64,000 bases of DNA from Inonotus obliquus (Eukaryota; Basidiomycota; Agaricomycetes; Hymenochaetales; Hymenochaetaceae), in assembly GCA_032164295.1 (NCBI GenBank), contig JAJHTX010000006.1:1922001-1986000 (forward strand). Reading direction: 5' to 3'. Made by a program: the position numbers and the translations under genes. This document shows positions 10,686 to 21,908 of this stretch, piece after piece (within the stretch, counting starts at the first letter, position 1; each line of letters opens with the position of its first letter). The notes beneath the pieces were generated by a model. The model did not search any database. It was not told where the DNA came from and was given only the letters and a program-made list of their open reading frames with translations.

Positions 10686-13274
10686 GATGCTCAACACAGC
10701 CAGTGCGCTCTCCGTACTAATACCAATGCCAAAGCAAGGGGTCGTAAGAGGTTACTCCAGTGAGTACAACAGGTTGAAGATTTGAGAAGGTATGAAGGAA
10801 GGGGAGGTTTGGGAAGAACCCGACGTAAAACCAGTCTTACCTTATATACTGAATCACAAGCGAGAGGTCCTAGTCTGTAACACTGCTCCACGCCGCTCAC
10901 GACACAGACCGACATAAAACGCCCGGCCAGGCTGGTGCTCAGTGGAGTCCATCCTACAATACATCCGGCCCTCTCATTCGCCAGTCCAACGATATAGTGG
11001 CGGAAAGCCATGATCGCGTAAACCAAAGACCGGGACGAATCTGGTAATCTTGTATGTGCCCGATTTGATCTCGTGGCATGACGCAAAAAATTATAGGTCT
11101 TCTATAAATAGGTCAGTGCGGTGATTCGTCATCAAGCCGACCGGTCGAGCATGCTGGCCCGATTGTCAGCGCGCAATAATGATACTCTGCCGCTCGGGAG
11201 CATACACACGGCGCGGATCAGGAAAACGTGATCATCACTTCTCTGTCGGACGACTTCGGAACTCCCGCCGCGCGGAACTTGAGCAGAATGCACACGGCTT
11301 GCCGACGTGCAAAATTTCCAGCTCCTCATCCATGCGAATATTGACTCCGCCCCCACCCCCGCAGAAGAGGTCAGTCCCACTGTCGCATGTTGTCGCACGC
11401 TGTAAAATGTAGAGTTCTGTTTTCATTCATGTCCTTATCGTTGCGGAATGCCGTAGACCACCAGCTTTCATATCCGTAATCCTTCCATCCCACTCAAGCG
11501 TGATCGATACCGCATGATACAGACAACCACATTGCCGAATGCCAAGCGAAGAAAAGCAACAGGATAATAAATGCCTGGGGACGGTTATGGAGCGAAGCAT
11601 TCAGTGTGGAGAGGACCCCTGATATGCGAAAGCATTCACCGGAGCAGATGATCAGATCATCGTTTTTAGGGTGAGCAGTTTTTGTCTTCAATATTCCCGT
11701 GTGTCGTAAAACGCGCTGATGTTCCTGCGCCGATATGAAGGCTTCATCCTACTGCTACTGGATATAGAACAGGACATGCAGTACTCGCGAGTTTGTTTGC
11801 TTTCGATGTTCTCGCTCTGGGCGCTGGTCCGGCCTGGAATGGGTCGTTTGTTGTTCTGCTATTATTCCTGTCGGAAGCAGATTCATATGATTATGAATTT
11901 AGACGATCGGAACGGAGCATCGCTTGCACCTTTTCACCGAGTCTTCCCAGATTCGTAACTTCAGTAAGAGAATCCGCTAGATCTGACTCAACGAGCACGT
12001 CACGCCGTTGGATCGAGACTGACCAACGCAATGGCTTTCACTTCTCACTATTCTTGGTGCGACGCTATTCATCGTGAATGGTCTGTGCTAGTTCCGAACG
12101 CGGAACAAAGGATAGCTCATGTATGTCTATCGTTCCATCCTCTCATTCCCACAACAAATGGAAAGAAGAAAGCGCGTGCATGAATGTCGCTTTTAGGCGC
12201 GGTACGAGCCCATCCACCAATTTTCATTGGTAGCTGATCGGGGTCGCATAGTCCGGCACAAGACGAACGAGTGCGAAAGGATTAGACCGCTGAGCAAGTG
12301 CGGATAGGAGATAACTACGTAGGTCAGCGTGGGTTGGATTCTGAGCTCCTCCGGCGGTTGTAAGCACATTCCGTTCGGCGTTCTCCATCCTGGGTTGCGC
12401 ATATCATGAAGACGACCTTGTCTTGTCGCCTCCTATCATATTGCTTTGAACGAACTGATAGAGCTCGATAAGACGCGGGATCTGTAGATAGGATTGAACC
12501 TGACTGAGACAACTTTGCCACATAGTCGCAAGAATTCCAAATATGACGTCTCATGCCTTTACGCATCCGGCAAAGAATAACTTTGTGCCTAGACGAAGTG
12601 CGGGACTTTCCTGCCTGGACACCGTACGTCTGATCGTCATTATCGATGAGGAGCGGAGAAGACGGTTCAAGGATGAACAGAATGAGCTACGCATAGTTCG
12701 TACGAATGGCCGACGTCAACGGGGAAGCAGGTCATCTGAAGCAGTCTTGCGATAACGTTCTGGGGCTCGAACAGTCTCTCTTTCCTCTTTCCCGGAATTG
12801 TTCCCAATCTCTGGTCAAGACTGGCCTATGAGTGATAACCCTTAGCAAGTGGTTGTATCATGGGACATTGATGCTCGCATCGCGCGGTGCAACGCTTTTC
12901 CAGAAACGCAAACTTGAACACGTAGGATGTGTCGCGTCGTAGTCGAGGAGCATCGCGTGGCGTGACGCGTACAAGCTCATTTTCCACGAAAGACGAGATC
13001 GTATAGGACTCAAGCGTAGTCTCAATGCAATATCAGTTGCCAACGGTCATAGAGGCAGGAAAACTCGCTGCAGAATCTGCTGTCCGTTGGTTGAAAATAA
13101 GTCTAAGAAGGCATTGAAACGCTTTCGAGCGGAGCTTGTAATGACCACGCGCGTCGATCTGTGTCGATCTTCCGCAACGCACATTAGTGTTGACGTGGAA
13201 GGACAATTCTTCAGGTGGAACTAAACACTGAAGCCAAGTCAGTACACTTTACGACAAACCAAAAACTTGCGCAT
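10686..13274. other. Long intergenic region (2.6 kb)
   Basis: Divergent promoter region between transporter 3 and the metallophosphoesterase gene, with the transporter TATA at 10842-10848. Only short open frames without recognisable motifs are present. I see no RNA gene, repeat array or transposon ends. A degraded gene cannot be excluded, but nothing positive supports one. Confidence 0.5.
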
Positions 13275-15691
13275 ATGCGACCTGCGCGCAAGGTGCGCTA
13301 TGCACTTACTCCTGACCCACTCGTCAAAAGAGTAAAGAGAATAACGGCCGTGAATGCGTTGCGAACTGTGTGGATAGCTGCTATTGCATGGTATGAGTTC
13401 GGGGTGTTCTATTGGAGTGTTGCGCAGTGCGCATGGCCAGATCAGGAGTTCAAGTTTGTAGACGAAGTAGAAAAGGAGGTGTGTGAGCTGAGTGCTCTTC
13501 GTAATTCGGACATTGACTTGACTCCTTTATTGGCACGCATTGGGCGATAGTCTCCGTCACGGCACGCGACCCACATCCTTTTGATCGCTGATCCACAAGT
13601 ACTTGATGGACAGTCATACCCGGAACGCGGATACCTACTCAGCCTGCTCACCCAGGTTATTGTCGACCTGAATATGCGCAAGAGCTGGGGTGCCGTCCGA
13701 CGAATACTGCTCCGTAGCAATCGCGAGAGTCTGAGAGATGGCGATGCGGTTGTGTTCTTGGGCGATATGATGGATAATGGTAGGGAGGCATACGCCGATG
13801 AGGAGTGAGTGGGCTTCGTCAAGTCCCGCCTGTCTGTGCGCTTCTGTTTCTCTTCATCTTCTGTCTCATTCTTGGAGTATGGTCTATGGAAACACACTCC
13901 GAGAATATTCTGTCTTCCAACAACCATACTGATACGGGGTCTTAATTAGGTACCAGCAATACTTCAACCGCTTCAAGTCCATATTTAAGACCGATCCTTT
14001 GGTCAAGTCGTATTACATAGCAGGGAATCACGACGTCGGGTAACTGACAATTCAATCAATGGCGATGCTAGCCTATCCAACTAACTCGACCATCCTCTCC
14101 TAGTTTAGGATCATCAAAGTCATTTTCACCGCGTGTACGATCACGATATACCGAGCACTTTGGTCCGCTGAACTACAAAGTTTCGCTTGCCAATCACACT
14201 CTGGTGATGATAGATGCACCAGGTCTGGTAGAGGAAGATTATAGGCGTGCTTCAGCCGGCTTAAGGTTCGAGGACTGGAAGCCTCCGCCAAACGGTGTAG
14301 TCAGTTTTGTCAACGAGTTTGCTAGCGGTAAGTTCACGTCCTACTCTTATCCCATTCCGGCTAAAAGGAAGGCGACGTTTATTAATATAATCATTGCGTC
14401 TGGTAGTGGGCACAGATGATCCAGTGGTCCTGTTCAGTCACATCCCATTATCCCGACCCGATACAGCTTCGTGTGGGCCTTTACGAGAACGAGGAAGTAT
14501 CCGACGAGGAGTCGGCTTTGGGTATCAAAATACACTCGGAAGGCAGACATCTGCGTATCTTCTGAAAAATATTCAACCCGATGTGGTTTTCAGGTAGTGA
14601 TCAATTATTCTAGTGTCTAAAGCAAAGATAGAACTGACCGTGTTCTCTTCAGTGGTGACGACCACGACTACTGCGAATACGTACATAGTATCCCTCTCAT
14701 ATCTGATGGACCAGAACCAAGAATCAAGTATACACGAGAGGTGACCGTCAAGTCCTTTTCTATGGCTATGGGTGTCCACGACCCGGGCTTTCAACTTCTC
14801 TCACTCGCAAACCCATCATCTCTCGTACCCGGAACACTATCTTACGCCGATGCACCATGCTTCTTACCCGACCAACTTGCAATCTACCTTACCCGTTACA
14901 TCCCACTACTCTTATTTACCCTTTGCGTATTGGCAATCAGTACTCTAAAAAGACTCACCGCGAGAGGGAAACGTAGCGGGGCGTATAATCTCGACGTCGA
15001 CCCAAACGATGTTTCTCTAATCCAATCCAGCCCTGAGATAGATTTTCCTGGAACTTTAGGTTCAGCTCGTATGCCAAACTCTGGTAGTTTCGGAGACAGG
15101 TATGGGAATGGAAACGGGAATGGAGGACTCGGAGTGGCTCGTACTTACCGAGCTTCAAGCGTTTCTTTCACCGCTACACCAAACACTCCTGAATTCACCA
15201 CTACTACAACCTTGGATGGTAGAGCAGTCATATCGGGTTTGTTAAGCGCACCACCAGCGGGTCTAGGTGTTTTACCTGGAGATACTGAAATGGGAATGGG
15301 ATTTTTACGTCACGTTGACCATGAAGAGGACGATGATAATGGACGAGAGACATCTGAAGGAGCTTTCCTTCCTGCTTCTCTCACTCGCGCTCCACAACGC
15401 AAAAGACAGTTCTCATGGTCCTGGACGTTCGTCCTCAAAGGTCGACGAAGACGCATCACAATCGGTGTTCCTACCATAGTAGAGCAACTCTTCTTCCGAA
15501 TCACTCACATTCTTCTTCGCCGGGACGCTCGTGGAGGATTCGGACTACTGGGAACTCGAAGATCGAGTAAGGACGGACGACGCGTGCGTAGGGATGATAA
15601 TGCAGTATTCGTATTTGTAGATGAGCTTTCGAGGGCAGCATGGCCCGCTGTACTGTTGTTTGTTTTCATTAATGTGTACACACTTCGGTGA
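13275..15691 (+). CDS. Cdc1/Ted1-type metallophosphoesterase
   Basis: Calcineurin-like metallophosphoesterase, membrane-anchored. Family members Cdc1, Ted1 and MPPE1 remove ethanolamine phosphate from GPI anchors in the ER/Golgi. Exons: 13275-13478, 13551-13804, 13950-14039, 14104-14327, 14407-14593, 14653-15691, giving 665 residues with closed phases (exon 5 could start at 14416 instead). The ATG chosen is the first in frame, just before the N-terminal membrane segment WIAAIAWYEFGVFYW. Metal-binding blocks come in order: LIADPQ, FLGDMMDNGR, GNHDVG, LFSHIPL and SGDDHDYCEY, with DPQ in place of the common DxH and GDDHD as in this family. A second membrane segment follows (PLLLFTLCVLAIS), then a low-complexity Ser/Gly region of about 200 residues, and a third at the extreme C-terminus (AVLLFVFINVY). 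Which of the two GPI activities it has cannot be told. Confidence 0.88.
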
Positions 15692-15977
15692 TTGGACTGT
15701 GGTGGACATGTGGATAATGTACCGACGTATCGTACTACGTATATTGCTATACTTTGATGTAAAATTGGTCCATTGGTAGAATAGTCTGCGATACCAAGCA
15801 AAACACTCAGTAAAAGAATCGGAATTACCAACAAATGTCAGTCGCTGAATGGCCGATGCATGCGTTTTCTGATAGCGAGGAGGGATGCCCTAATAACACA
15901 TTACAGAATAACGTGGATTATACAAAATAGCATCGGAGTAGAAGGAAAAACCGTCTGCGAGAAACTTTCGTTGACTA

Positions 15978-17762
15978 TCAATCCCAATCACTATCTGCAT
16001 CTTCATCTTCCTTCTTCTCAGTTTCCGTCTTTGTCTTTTTCTTTGTCTCCTTTACCTCCATCGTCTCCTTACTATCCTTACTATCCTTCTGCTCCACCGC
16101 AGTCTTAGATTTGGCGTCGGGGGAATTAGAGGGAGAGACAACGTCATACCCATCGGTACTTTCCCTCGGACTTGTATTTGAGGGTGAGGTGACGAGCGAT
16201 TCAGGATATGATACTGGGGTTGTGCCGTTACCGCCTGGATGGAGTGTGTCGCGAGACGCATGTTCGGCGTCTGGGAAGCCCTTTGAGATCGTTCTGTCAG
16301 GACGAGCATCTCTGTGAAGTGCGACTGATTCAGATGGTGTGACACTCTCGTCGTCGTCGTCTTCCCAGCTGAAGTCTTCGTCATTCCCTTCGTCACCAGA
16401 GGCTAAGCGTGAATCCTGGGTGTCAGTGGCACGGAGAGAAACTGAGATTAGGGAAACGACTTGCCGGCTAGCAGAGCTTTGCGCTTCTCTTCATCTTTCT
16501 CAATCTGGTGGACGCGGAAGAAATACCTAGTCCAGAATGTTCTTGAATCAAACGTCGACGGCACTGCGTAAAGACAGGATTTGAGTCAGAATCAGGAAAG
16601 CAGGTGAATGCTAGCTGTGGAATCTTACCAAGAGCATCATGGGTAGCTCGTAATACCTCACCCTCCTCTTTGTCACCCAACGCTACTTTCGTTCTCTCAC
16701 TCCAGTGAACTGATTCAATGCCGTCATCCTTCGAAGATACTTCCTCACGTAACCAATTTTTATAAAGCTCCTTTGCAACTTCATCCTGAAGCGGGTCCTT
16801 CTTGAGCACCTCGGGGTCTCGTTTCAGTTGAGCCAGCATCGCGGCCGCGCGGGATCCAGCAAGGCGCTGCTGCGCCTGAGCCGCAGTCTCACGAGCCTTG
16901 CCCTTTGAGCGGGCAGAGACACCAGATCCAAGCGAGGGTGGCAACACCACGACTCCAGATCCCATCCCATCAAAGTCCACCTCAGTCTCCCCGGTACGTT
17001 GTCCATCCTCCTCGGGAGGAATCACGCGCACAGCGTCCTTAAGGTACGCACCAGCCTCGCGTAACAGCGCCTCACTACGATGCACATACTCTTCTGCCTG
17101 AGCGCGCGTCACACCCTGTACGCGGGCAAACTCCGAACCAAGCGTCTCGCGTAGGTGCTGTATATCCGCATATGCATGTGAGGCAGGGTCTTTCAGTGCA
17201 GCAGGGATAGTACGTTCGAGAGTAGCGGAGATATTGGGTGGAAGAGAAGACTGGACGCGCGAGAGAAGAGTCTGGAACTGGAACGAGCTTGATGATGCGG
17301 TAGAGGGAGAGGAGGGTCGAGGAGTAGTCCCATCCTCTCCTGCAGAAGAGGTAGGCTCTGCAGCTTTCTCAGGGTCTACCGAAGAGGGACCTGCTTCTCG
17401 TGAAGATGTAGAGGATGCCCCAGCTTCAGCACCGCTAGCATTCTCAGTGTTCGTGCTTGTTTCGGTTGTGAGTTTCCCAATTTCCTTCTGCGCTTGCGCA
17501 ACGACAGAAGAGAAATCCTTCCGCGCCGTCTCAAAGGCTACTTGACTCTGTTTTACGGAATGGTACATAAGTTTGAGCTCGTGCTCATACGCAATGCAGA
17601 ATGTACCTGTTTCCTGAACCCACCCCAGAGTCTTCCAAGCTGTCCAACTACCTGGGACACTTCGTCATTTAATGACGGCTCGGTAGTATTATTCGAGTCT
17701 CCCGCTGTCTGAGGAGGCGTTGCAGTCGCAGTTCTCGATAGCTCATAGTCAAAGAAATTCAT
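15978..17762 (-). CDS. BSD-domain protein (BSDC1-like)
   Basis: Exons in coding order: 17762-17607, 17547-16629, 16563-16465, 16402-15978, giving 532 residues with closed phases. The third exon and its flanks carry the BSD signature: VPSTFDSRTFWTRYFF then RVHQIEKDEE, with the invariant FW pair. The N-terminal half has LWGGFRKQSQVAFE and a region rich in Ser, Thr and Glu, as in the BSDC1/Dos2 type. The C-terminal tail is acidic and lysine-rich and ends DADSDWD, a typical ending for the group. Function is poorly defined; BSD domains also occur in TFIIH p62 and synapse-associated proteins. The last intron (16403-16464) is of the GC-AG class: the donor reads GCAAGT, and only this splice removes an in-frame stop and keeps the acidic tail open. 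Converges on the phosphoesterase gene. Confidence 0.85.
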
Positions 17763-17940
17763 GGTATGATGTTAATGATCAGGTCTTCGTTTCAAGTTGG
17801 TCGTGGACAGAGGACCGCCGATCAGTTCCCAAATTTGGGAGCAAGCTCAGAATAATTGATTTCAGTACTATTACAACACGTCCAAACCACCTATTTTACA
17901 TGAAGGCGACTTGTTCGAAAGGGCGCTGCGTAGATATTCA

Positions 17941-19421
17941 TCATGCGGCTACCGCAACCGGTCGCGAACTCTCCATTGATTGCATCCCAGCGGAACTGTA
18001 TGGAATCGCAGGCTGTACCTGTACTTCTTCAGTCTCAGATTCTTCCACTTCTCGGAGTAGCTTATCCGCTCGACACTCAGCAACGAAGTCGGTGAACATC
18101 TGGCCATAATCGTTAGCACAGTTTGAAACATAAAATCACGTGTAGTTTACCTCTATGGTGTCAAGAGGGCCACCAGCAGATTCAGGATGGAACTGCACTC
18201 CCCATACTTTCTTACCCGAGTCAGCCGTAGACTTAATTCCTTCAACGGATGAGTCATTGCAATTGATGAAGAACGGCTCCCACCCAGCAGGGAAGGGGTC
18301 CGACAATGTAAGCGCGTATTGGTGATTTTGACTGATACTATTTATCAATATAATGAATTTCGATTTGTGACCTGAACTGACCTTGTCACATAAACTCGCC
18401 CTGCTTTGACTGACCCCGAGGAAGCAAGTGCTAGCACAGGCTGGTTGTGCCCACGGTTGCCGAAAGTCATACGGTACGCATCAAGGCCAGCAGCGATCCC
18501 AATAATCTGATGTCCCATGCAAATACCGAATATCGGGCGATCCCATTCCTTTAAAGTGCGACGAAGATTCAGAGCGGCCTCCATACACATTTTCGGGTCG
18601 CCAGGTCCATTCGTCAGGAATAAGCCGTCGTACTCATCACGGACAGTGTTGAAATCGAAGTTCCATGGCAAAACCGTGAGTGCGGCATTTCGCCGGACAA
18701 GAGAACGCAGGATGTTTGCTTTCGCGCCGAAATCCAACACAGCGATTTTTACATCCCCATTTGGATTGAGCACATACGGTTGCTTCGTAGATACTTGATC
18801 AACAAGGTTTTCTTTTGAAGGATCCCAGTACTCATCCTGAGCTGGAGCAGGGACAGTAGCCTCTTGTCCGACGGCCAATCGACCGAGAGTTGTTCCTTGA
18901 TTTCGGAGGATGGTCGTTATTGCACGAGTATCGACACCAGTGATGCCAGGGATATCGTGGCGATGGCACCACGAAGACAGGGATTCGACGGCAGAAGCAT
19001 GGGAGTACCTTTCTGCAAGATCAGCGACAACAACGGCTGCGCATTGAATCCTTTTGGATTCAAGAACCACACCAACGTCACGATTATCCGTAGGTGCGTT
19101 GTTTAACAGTACTCCATAGTTTCCAATAAGAGGTGTAGTGAATACAAGGATCTGCCCGCGATAGGAAGGGTCAGTCATCGATTCTGTGTCTTAGCAATGA
19201 TTTAGTATAGCGGTTGTCACGGAAAGTAAGCTTCGCGTACATGAAGTTATGGAAGTGGAGAAAACGGTCTCTCCCCAGATACTGCGAGGTGCACCGAATG
19301 CCTTGCCTGTGAAGGACTCGCCCGACTTGAGGTGTAACACTGCAGGTAGTCGGGTCGCGGAAGTATGCATTGCATATCCACGAAAGAAAGTTGGGATACG
19401 ACGAATAGGACGAATGAACAT
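17941..19421 (-). CDS. CPA1: Carbamoyl-phosphate synthase, arginine-specific, small subunit
   Basis: Glutamine amidotransferase subunit that supplies ammonia to the large subunit for carbamoyl phosphate in arginine synthesis. Exons in coding order: 19421-19241, 19189-18382, 18337-18151, 18099-17941, giving 444 residues with closed phases. The N-terminus MFIRPIRRIPTFFRGYAM is basic and hydroxylated, consistent with mitochondrial import, then the small-chain domain starts at AVLHLKSGESFTGKAFG. Class I amidotransferase features: NGPGDP, the nucleophile block FGICMGHQIIG with its cysteine, the ISQNHQYAL block, and GVQFHPES with the catalytic His and Glu. The large subunit is not in this window. 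A 28-codon upstream ORF at 19478-19564 may mediate control (see separate entry). Divergent from the XPG-type nuclease gene, 335 bp between start codons. Confidence 0.96.
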
Positions 19422-19477
19422 GGCCAATGAAGAACACTTAATGGCTGAGAAGGGAGAAAACGAGGTCGCTAAGATAA

Positions 19478-19564
19478 CTAGGAGAAAAAGAATGGTAAAC
19501 ACAATCCAGAAAGAAGAAGACGTAAAAAAACGCACTCGTCTCTGGTGTTTTGAGTAAAAGTCAT
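19478..19564 (-). promoter_or_regulatory. Upstream ORF in the CPA1 leader
   Basis: ATG at 19562-19564 opens a 28-codon ORF (starts MTFTQNTRDECVF) that stops at 19478-19480, 56 nt before the CPA1 start codon. Fungal CPA1/arg-2 leaders are known to carry the arginine attenuator peptide, which stalls ribosomes when arginine is plentiful. The classical FTSQDYLSDHLW-like core is not recognisable here, so this may be an unrelated uORF or a strongly diverged one. Confidence 0.55.
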
Positions 19565-19756
19565 CAACCTGAGCTACGCGCCCTTGTGTTGTTGTGCTTG
19601 GTGTCAGTGAAGAGAAGTGCTACTCAAGCGAGAAAGAAAAAATTTAAACACCAGTGCTTAGTCAGCAGAGTGATCGACTCAGTGCACGTGATCGAGTTTC
19701 TTAAAAAAGATTTGGCCGGTAAGTGGCACCTTTCCTCGATCCTTGAATGTCACCGC

Positions 19757-21609
19757 ATGGGAGTGCAGGGACTTACACCTTTTCTCCAGCGACACTTGTG
19801 AGAGTTTTGGGTCTCCATGGAATTTTGACTATTTGCTTATGACTTGTCAGCCCTCAGGTCGTCAAGGAACTTCCTGAACGTCTGCGAGACTTTGGTGGCA
19901 AGACCATTGTATTGTGAGTGGTTGAGCTACGTTTTGTTTAATTATTACTTACGCTGGCAAATTCTCTTAGTGATGGAACACTTATTACACACCGTTTTCA
20001 CTTCGCTCCGTCTCCGTTTGAGTATCGCCACGTATTAGGATGGTACAAGATAATAACCGAGCTGAGGGACAATAATGTCCATGCCATATGTGTCTTCGAT
20101 GGCGCAGGTCGTTCTGCTGCTAAAGTTCTTGAAGTACGGGAACCCCCCTTTTTCCATTTGGTTTTTTGACCCCAAGTATTGGTAGCACGAAAAACGCGCG
20201 ACTGCTCGACGACTGGTTCTTGCTCGTTGGTCCATGGAAGTCAAGCGGCAAGAGCGATTGAGGTCCCTGCTCGGTGTACTTGACAGGGCGAGAAAACTAC
20301 CGCTTGAACAGCGTACCTCAGCAACTGCTAGACTTAGGGCGTTCATCGGACAAAGGGGCGGATTGATGACTGAAGGACGTCGTCTTCTGCCCGATGAGTC
20401 GAATGTGGAACTTGAAGGTATTGAGGGGCAGCCGGTTTCTTTGTTGTCTTCTCTGGAATCGTACGAAGAAGCGTATATGCCAGGGTCATACGAGGACTCG
20501 ACGCTTTCTCCGATTATTCTCGGCGATGCTGAACAAGCATTTACGCCCGACGACTCCTTAATTCAGGATCAAGATTTTTTATATCTGGACCACCGACTGC
20601 CCCCTTCGATGCATTACGACCTTTCTGAGAAACTCAGTGCTCTTTACGCATCTCACAAAGATTCATCCAAAACTATCCAGAGCATTACACCTTCTATCGA
20701 TATGTCAGCACCGTCAGCTGAGGAAGCATCCGAGTCTAGAAACCAGCTGGCTCTATCAGTCGATGAAGATATTCTTTGGTCCAAGATTCACTCATTCATT
20801 TCAGAACCACATCACATACGAACACCTCCATTGCTCGTAAACCTCATACAACGTAGCAGGGTTCTCGCTGATAATTACATGAAACGGACCAAGCCACCAA
20901 CAGAGAACACGTATAGGGAGTGCATGATGATCCTCGAGGCTCTCGGGGTGCCATGCCTGCAGTCCACCGGTCCGTACGAAGCCGAAGGGCTCGCTGCTGC
21001 TCTTGTCAGGCGAGGCTTGGCTGATTTCGTCGCTAGCGAAGACACAGTATGTTTCAGCTCTTCCGGTGTATATTTTAGACTGATCAGGTAAATTAGGATG
21101 TACTTGTGTATGGAGCACCACTTTTGCGTAACATTTCTTCTCGGAATGGTGCAATTGTTTGCATCTCTAGCGAAGAAGTACGCCGCGCCCTTCGACTTTC
21201 CAGAGCTGCTTTCACGGATTTCGCACTGCTCATCGGTACAGACTTCGTCCCTCGACTACGTAACGTCGGCCCCGTGCGCGCCCTGAGCTTCATCACTGCG
21301 CATTCGCGCATCGAACGTGTTGTCGGCCGTGAATCCCGCTACATTCCGCAAGACGTACCAGGCTACCTGGAGAAGATTCGACGCGCTCGAACAGTCTTCT
21401 CGACGCTGCCACCCGTTCCTCACAAACAAAAGCTGCAGCCTGGGAAAGTTTACAAAGAGAAGGTTACCGAGCTTATGAATCAGTTTGGGCTGTCCCGGGC
21501 TGCTCTGGAGAGTGATTGGGACCCCCAAGTTTCACTTGGTGGCAACTATTTTGCCGATGATCCTGCTGAAGCGCCAGCATTTAGAATCTCGGACATTCAC
21601 TTCAGCTGA
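19757..21609 (+). CDS. FEN1/XPG-family structure-specific nuclease (divergent)
   Basis: Metal-dependent 5' nuclease of the Rad2/XPG/FEN1/EXO1 superfamily, expected to cut DNA flaps or act as a 5' exonuclease. Exons: 19757-19797, 19851-19913, 19971-20133, 20186-21046, 21097-21609, giving 546 residues. The free N-terminus MGVQGLTPFLQRH is the family start, which fixes the ATG. The acidic active-site set is complete: D36 (VFDGT), D78 (FDGAGRS), E354 and E356 (GPYEAEG), D375 and D377 (SEDTDVL), D425 (LIGTDFVP). The N and I regions are separated by about 240 residues, much longer than in FEN1, with an acidic, Ser-rich middle. No C-terminal PCNA-binding box is visible. Mitochondrial or nuclear location cannot be called. 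It is neither canonical FEN1, EXO1 nor XPG by length; assignment stops at superfamily level. Confidence 0.88.
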
Positions 21610-21908
21610 GGATGGAATCTCGTCGTTGTTTCGTTTCTATTAATATTGCATCTACAAAGGTCGCACTCGAACACAGCATGGAACAGTTTGCATTTCCAAC
21701 CATTCATTCCTCCGCATTACAATCTACAATAACAATGTATAGTCACAAGGGATAACAAAGCAATGAATAGAATATGTTGCAAGGAGCAATAAAACTACAG
21801 AGCGTGAATGATTGTATAGACAGCACGAAGAGAAATAGTTTGAGCGACAATTCTAGAAAGAAAGGCCGTAAGATTGATCTGTGACTGGTATGCAGAGTAA
21901 AACGTGAG

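Noticed and set aside
16403..16464. Frameshift or stop in the BSD gene
   Set aside because: A GC-AG intron explains the interruption with all phases closed.
19191..19535. N-terminal extension of CPA1 in frame upstream of the ATG
   Set aside because: The in-frame extension begins at GTG, not ATG, and adds a long hydrophobic segment foreign to the family; the ATG at 19421 gives a normal import signal.
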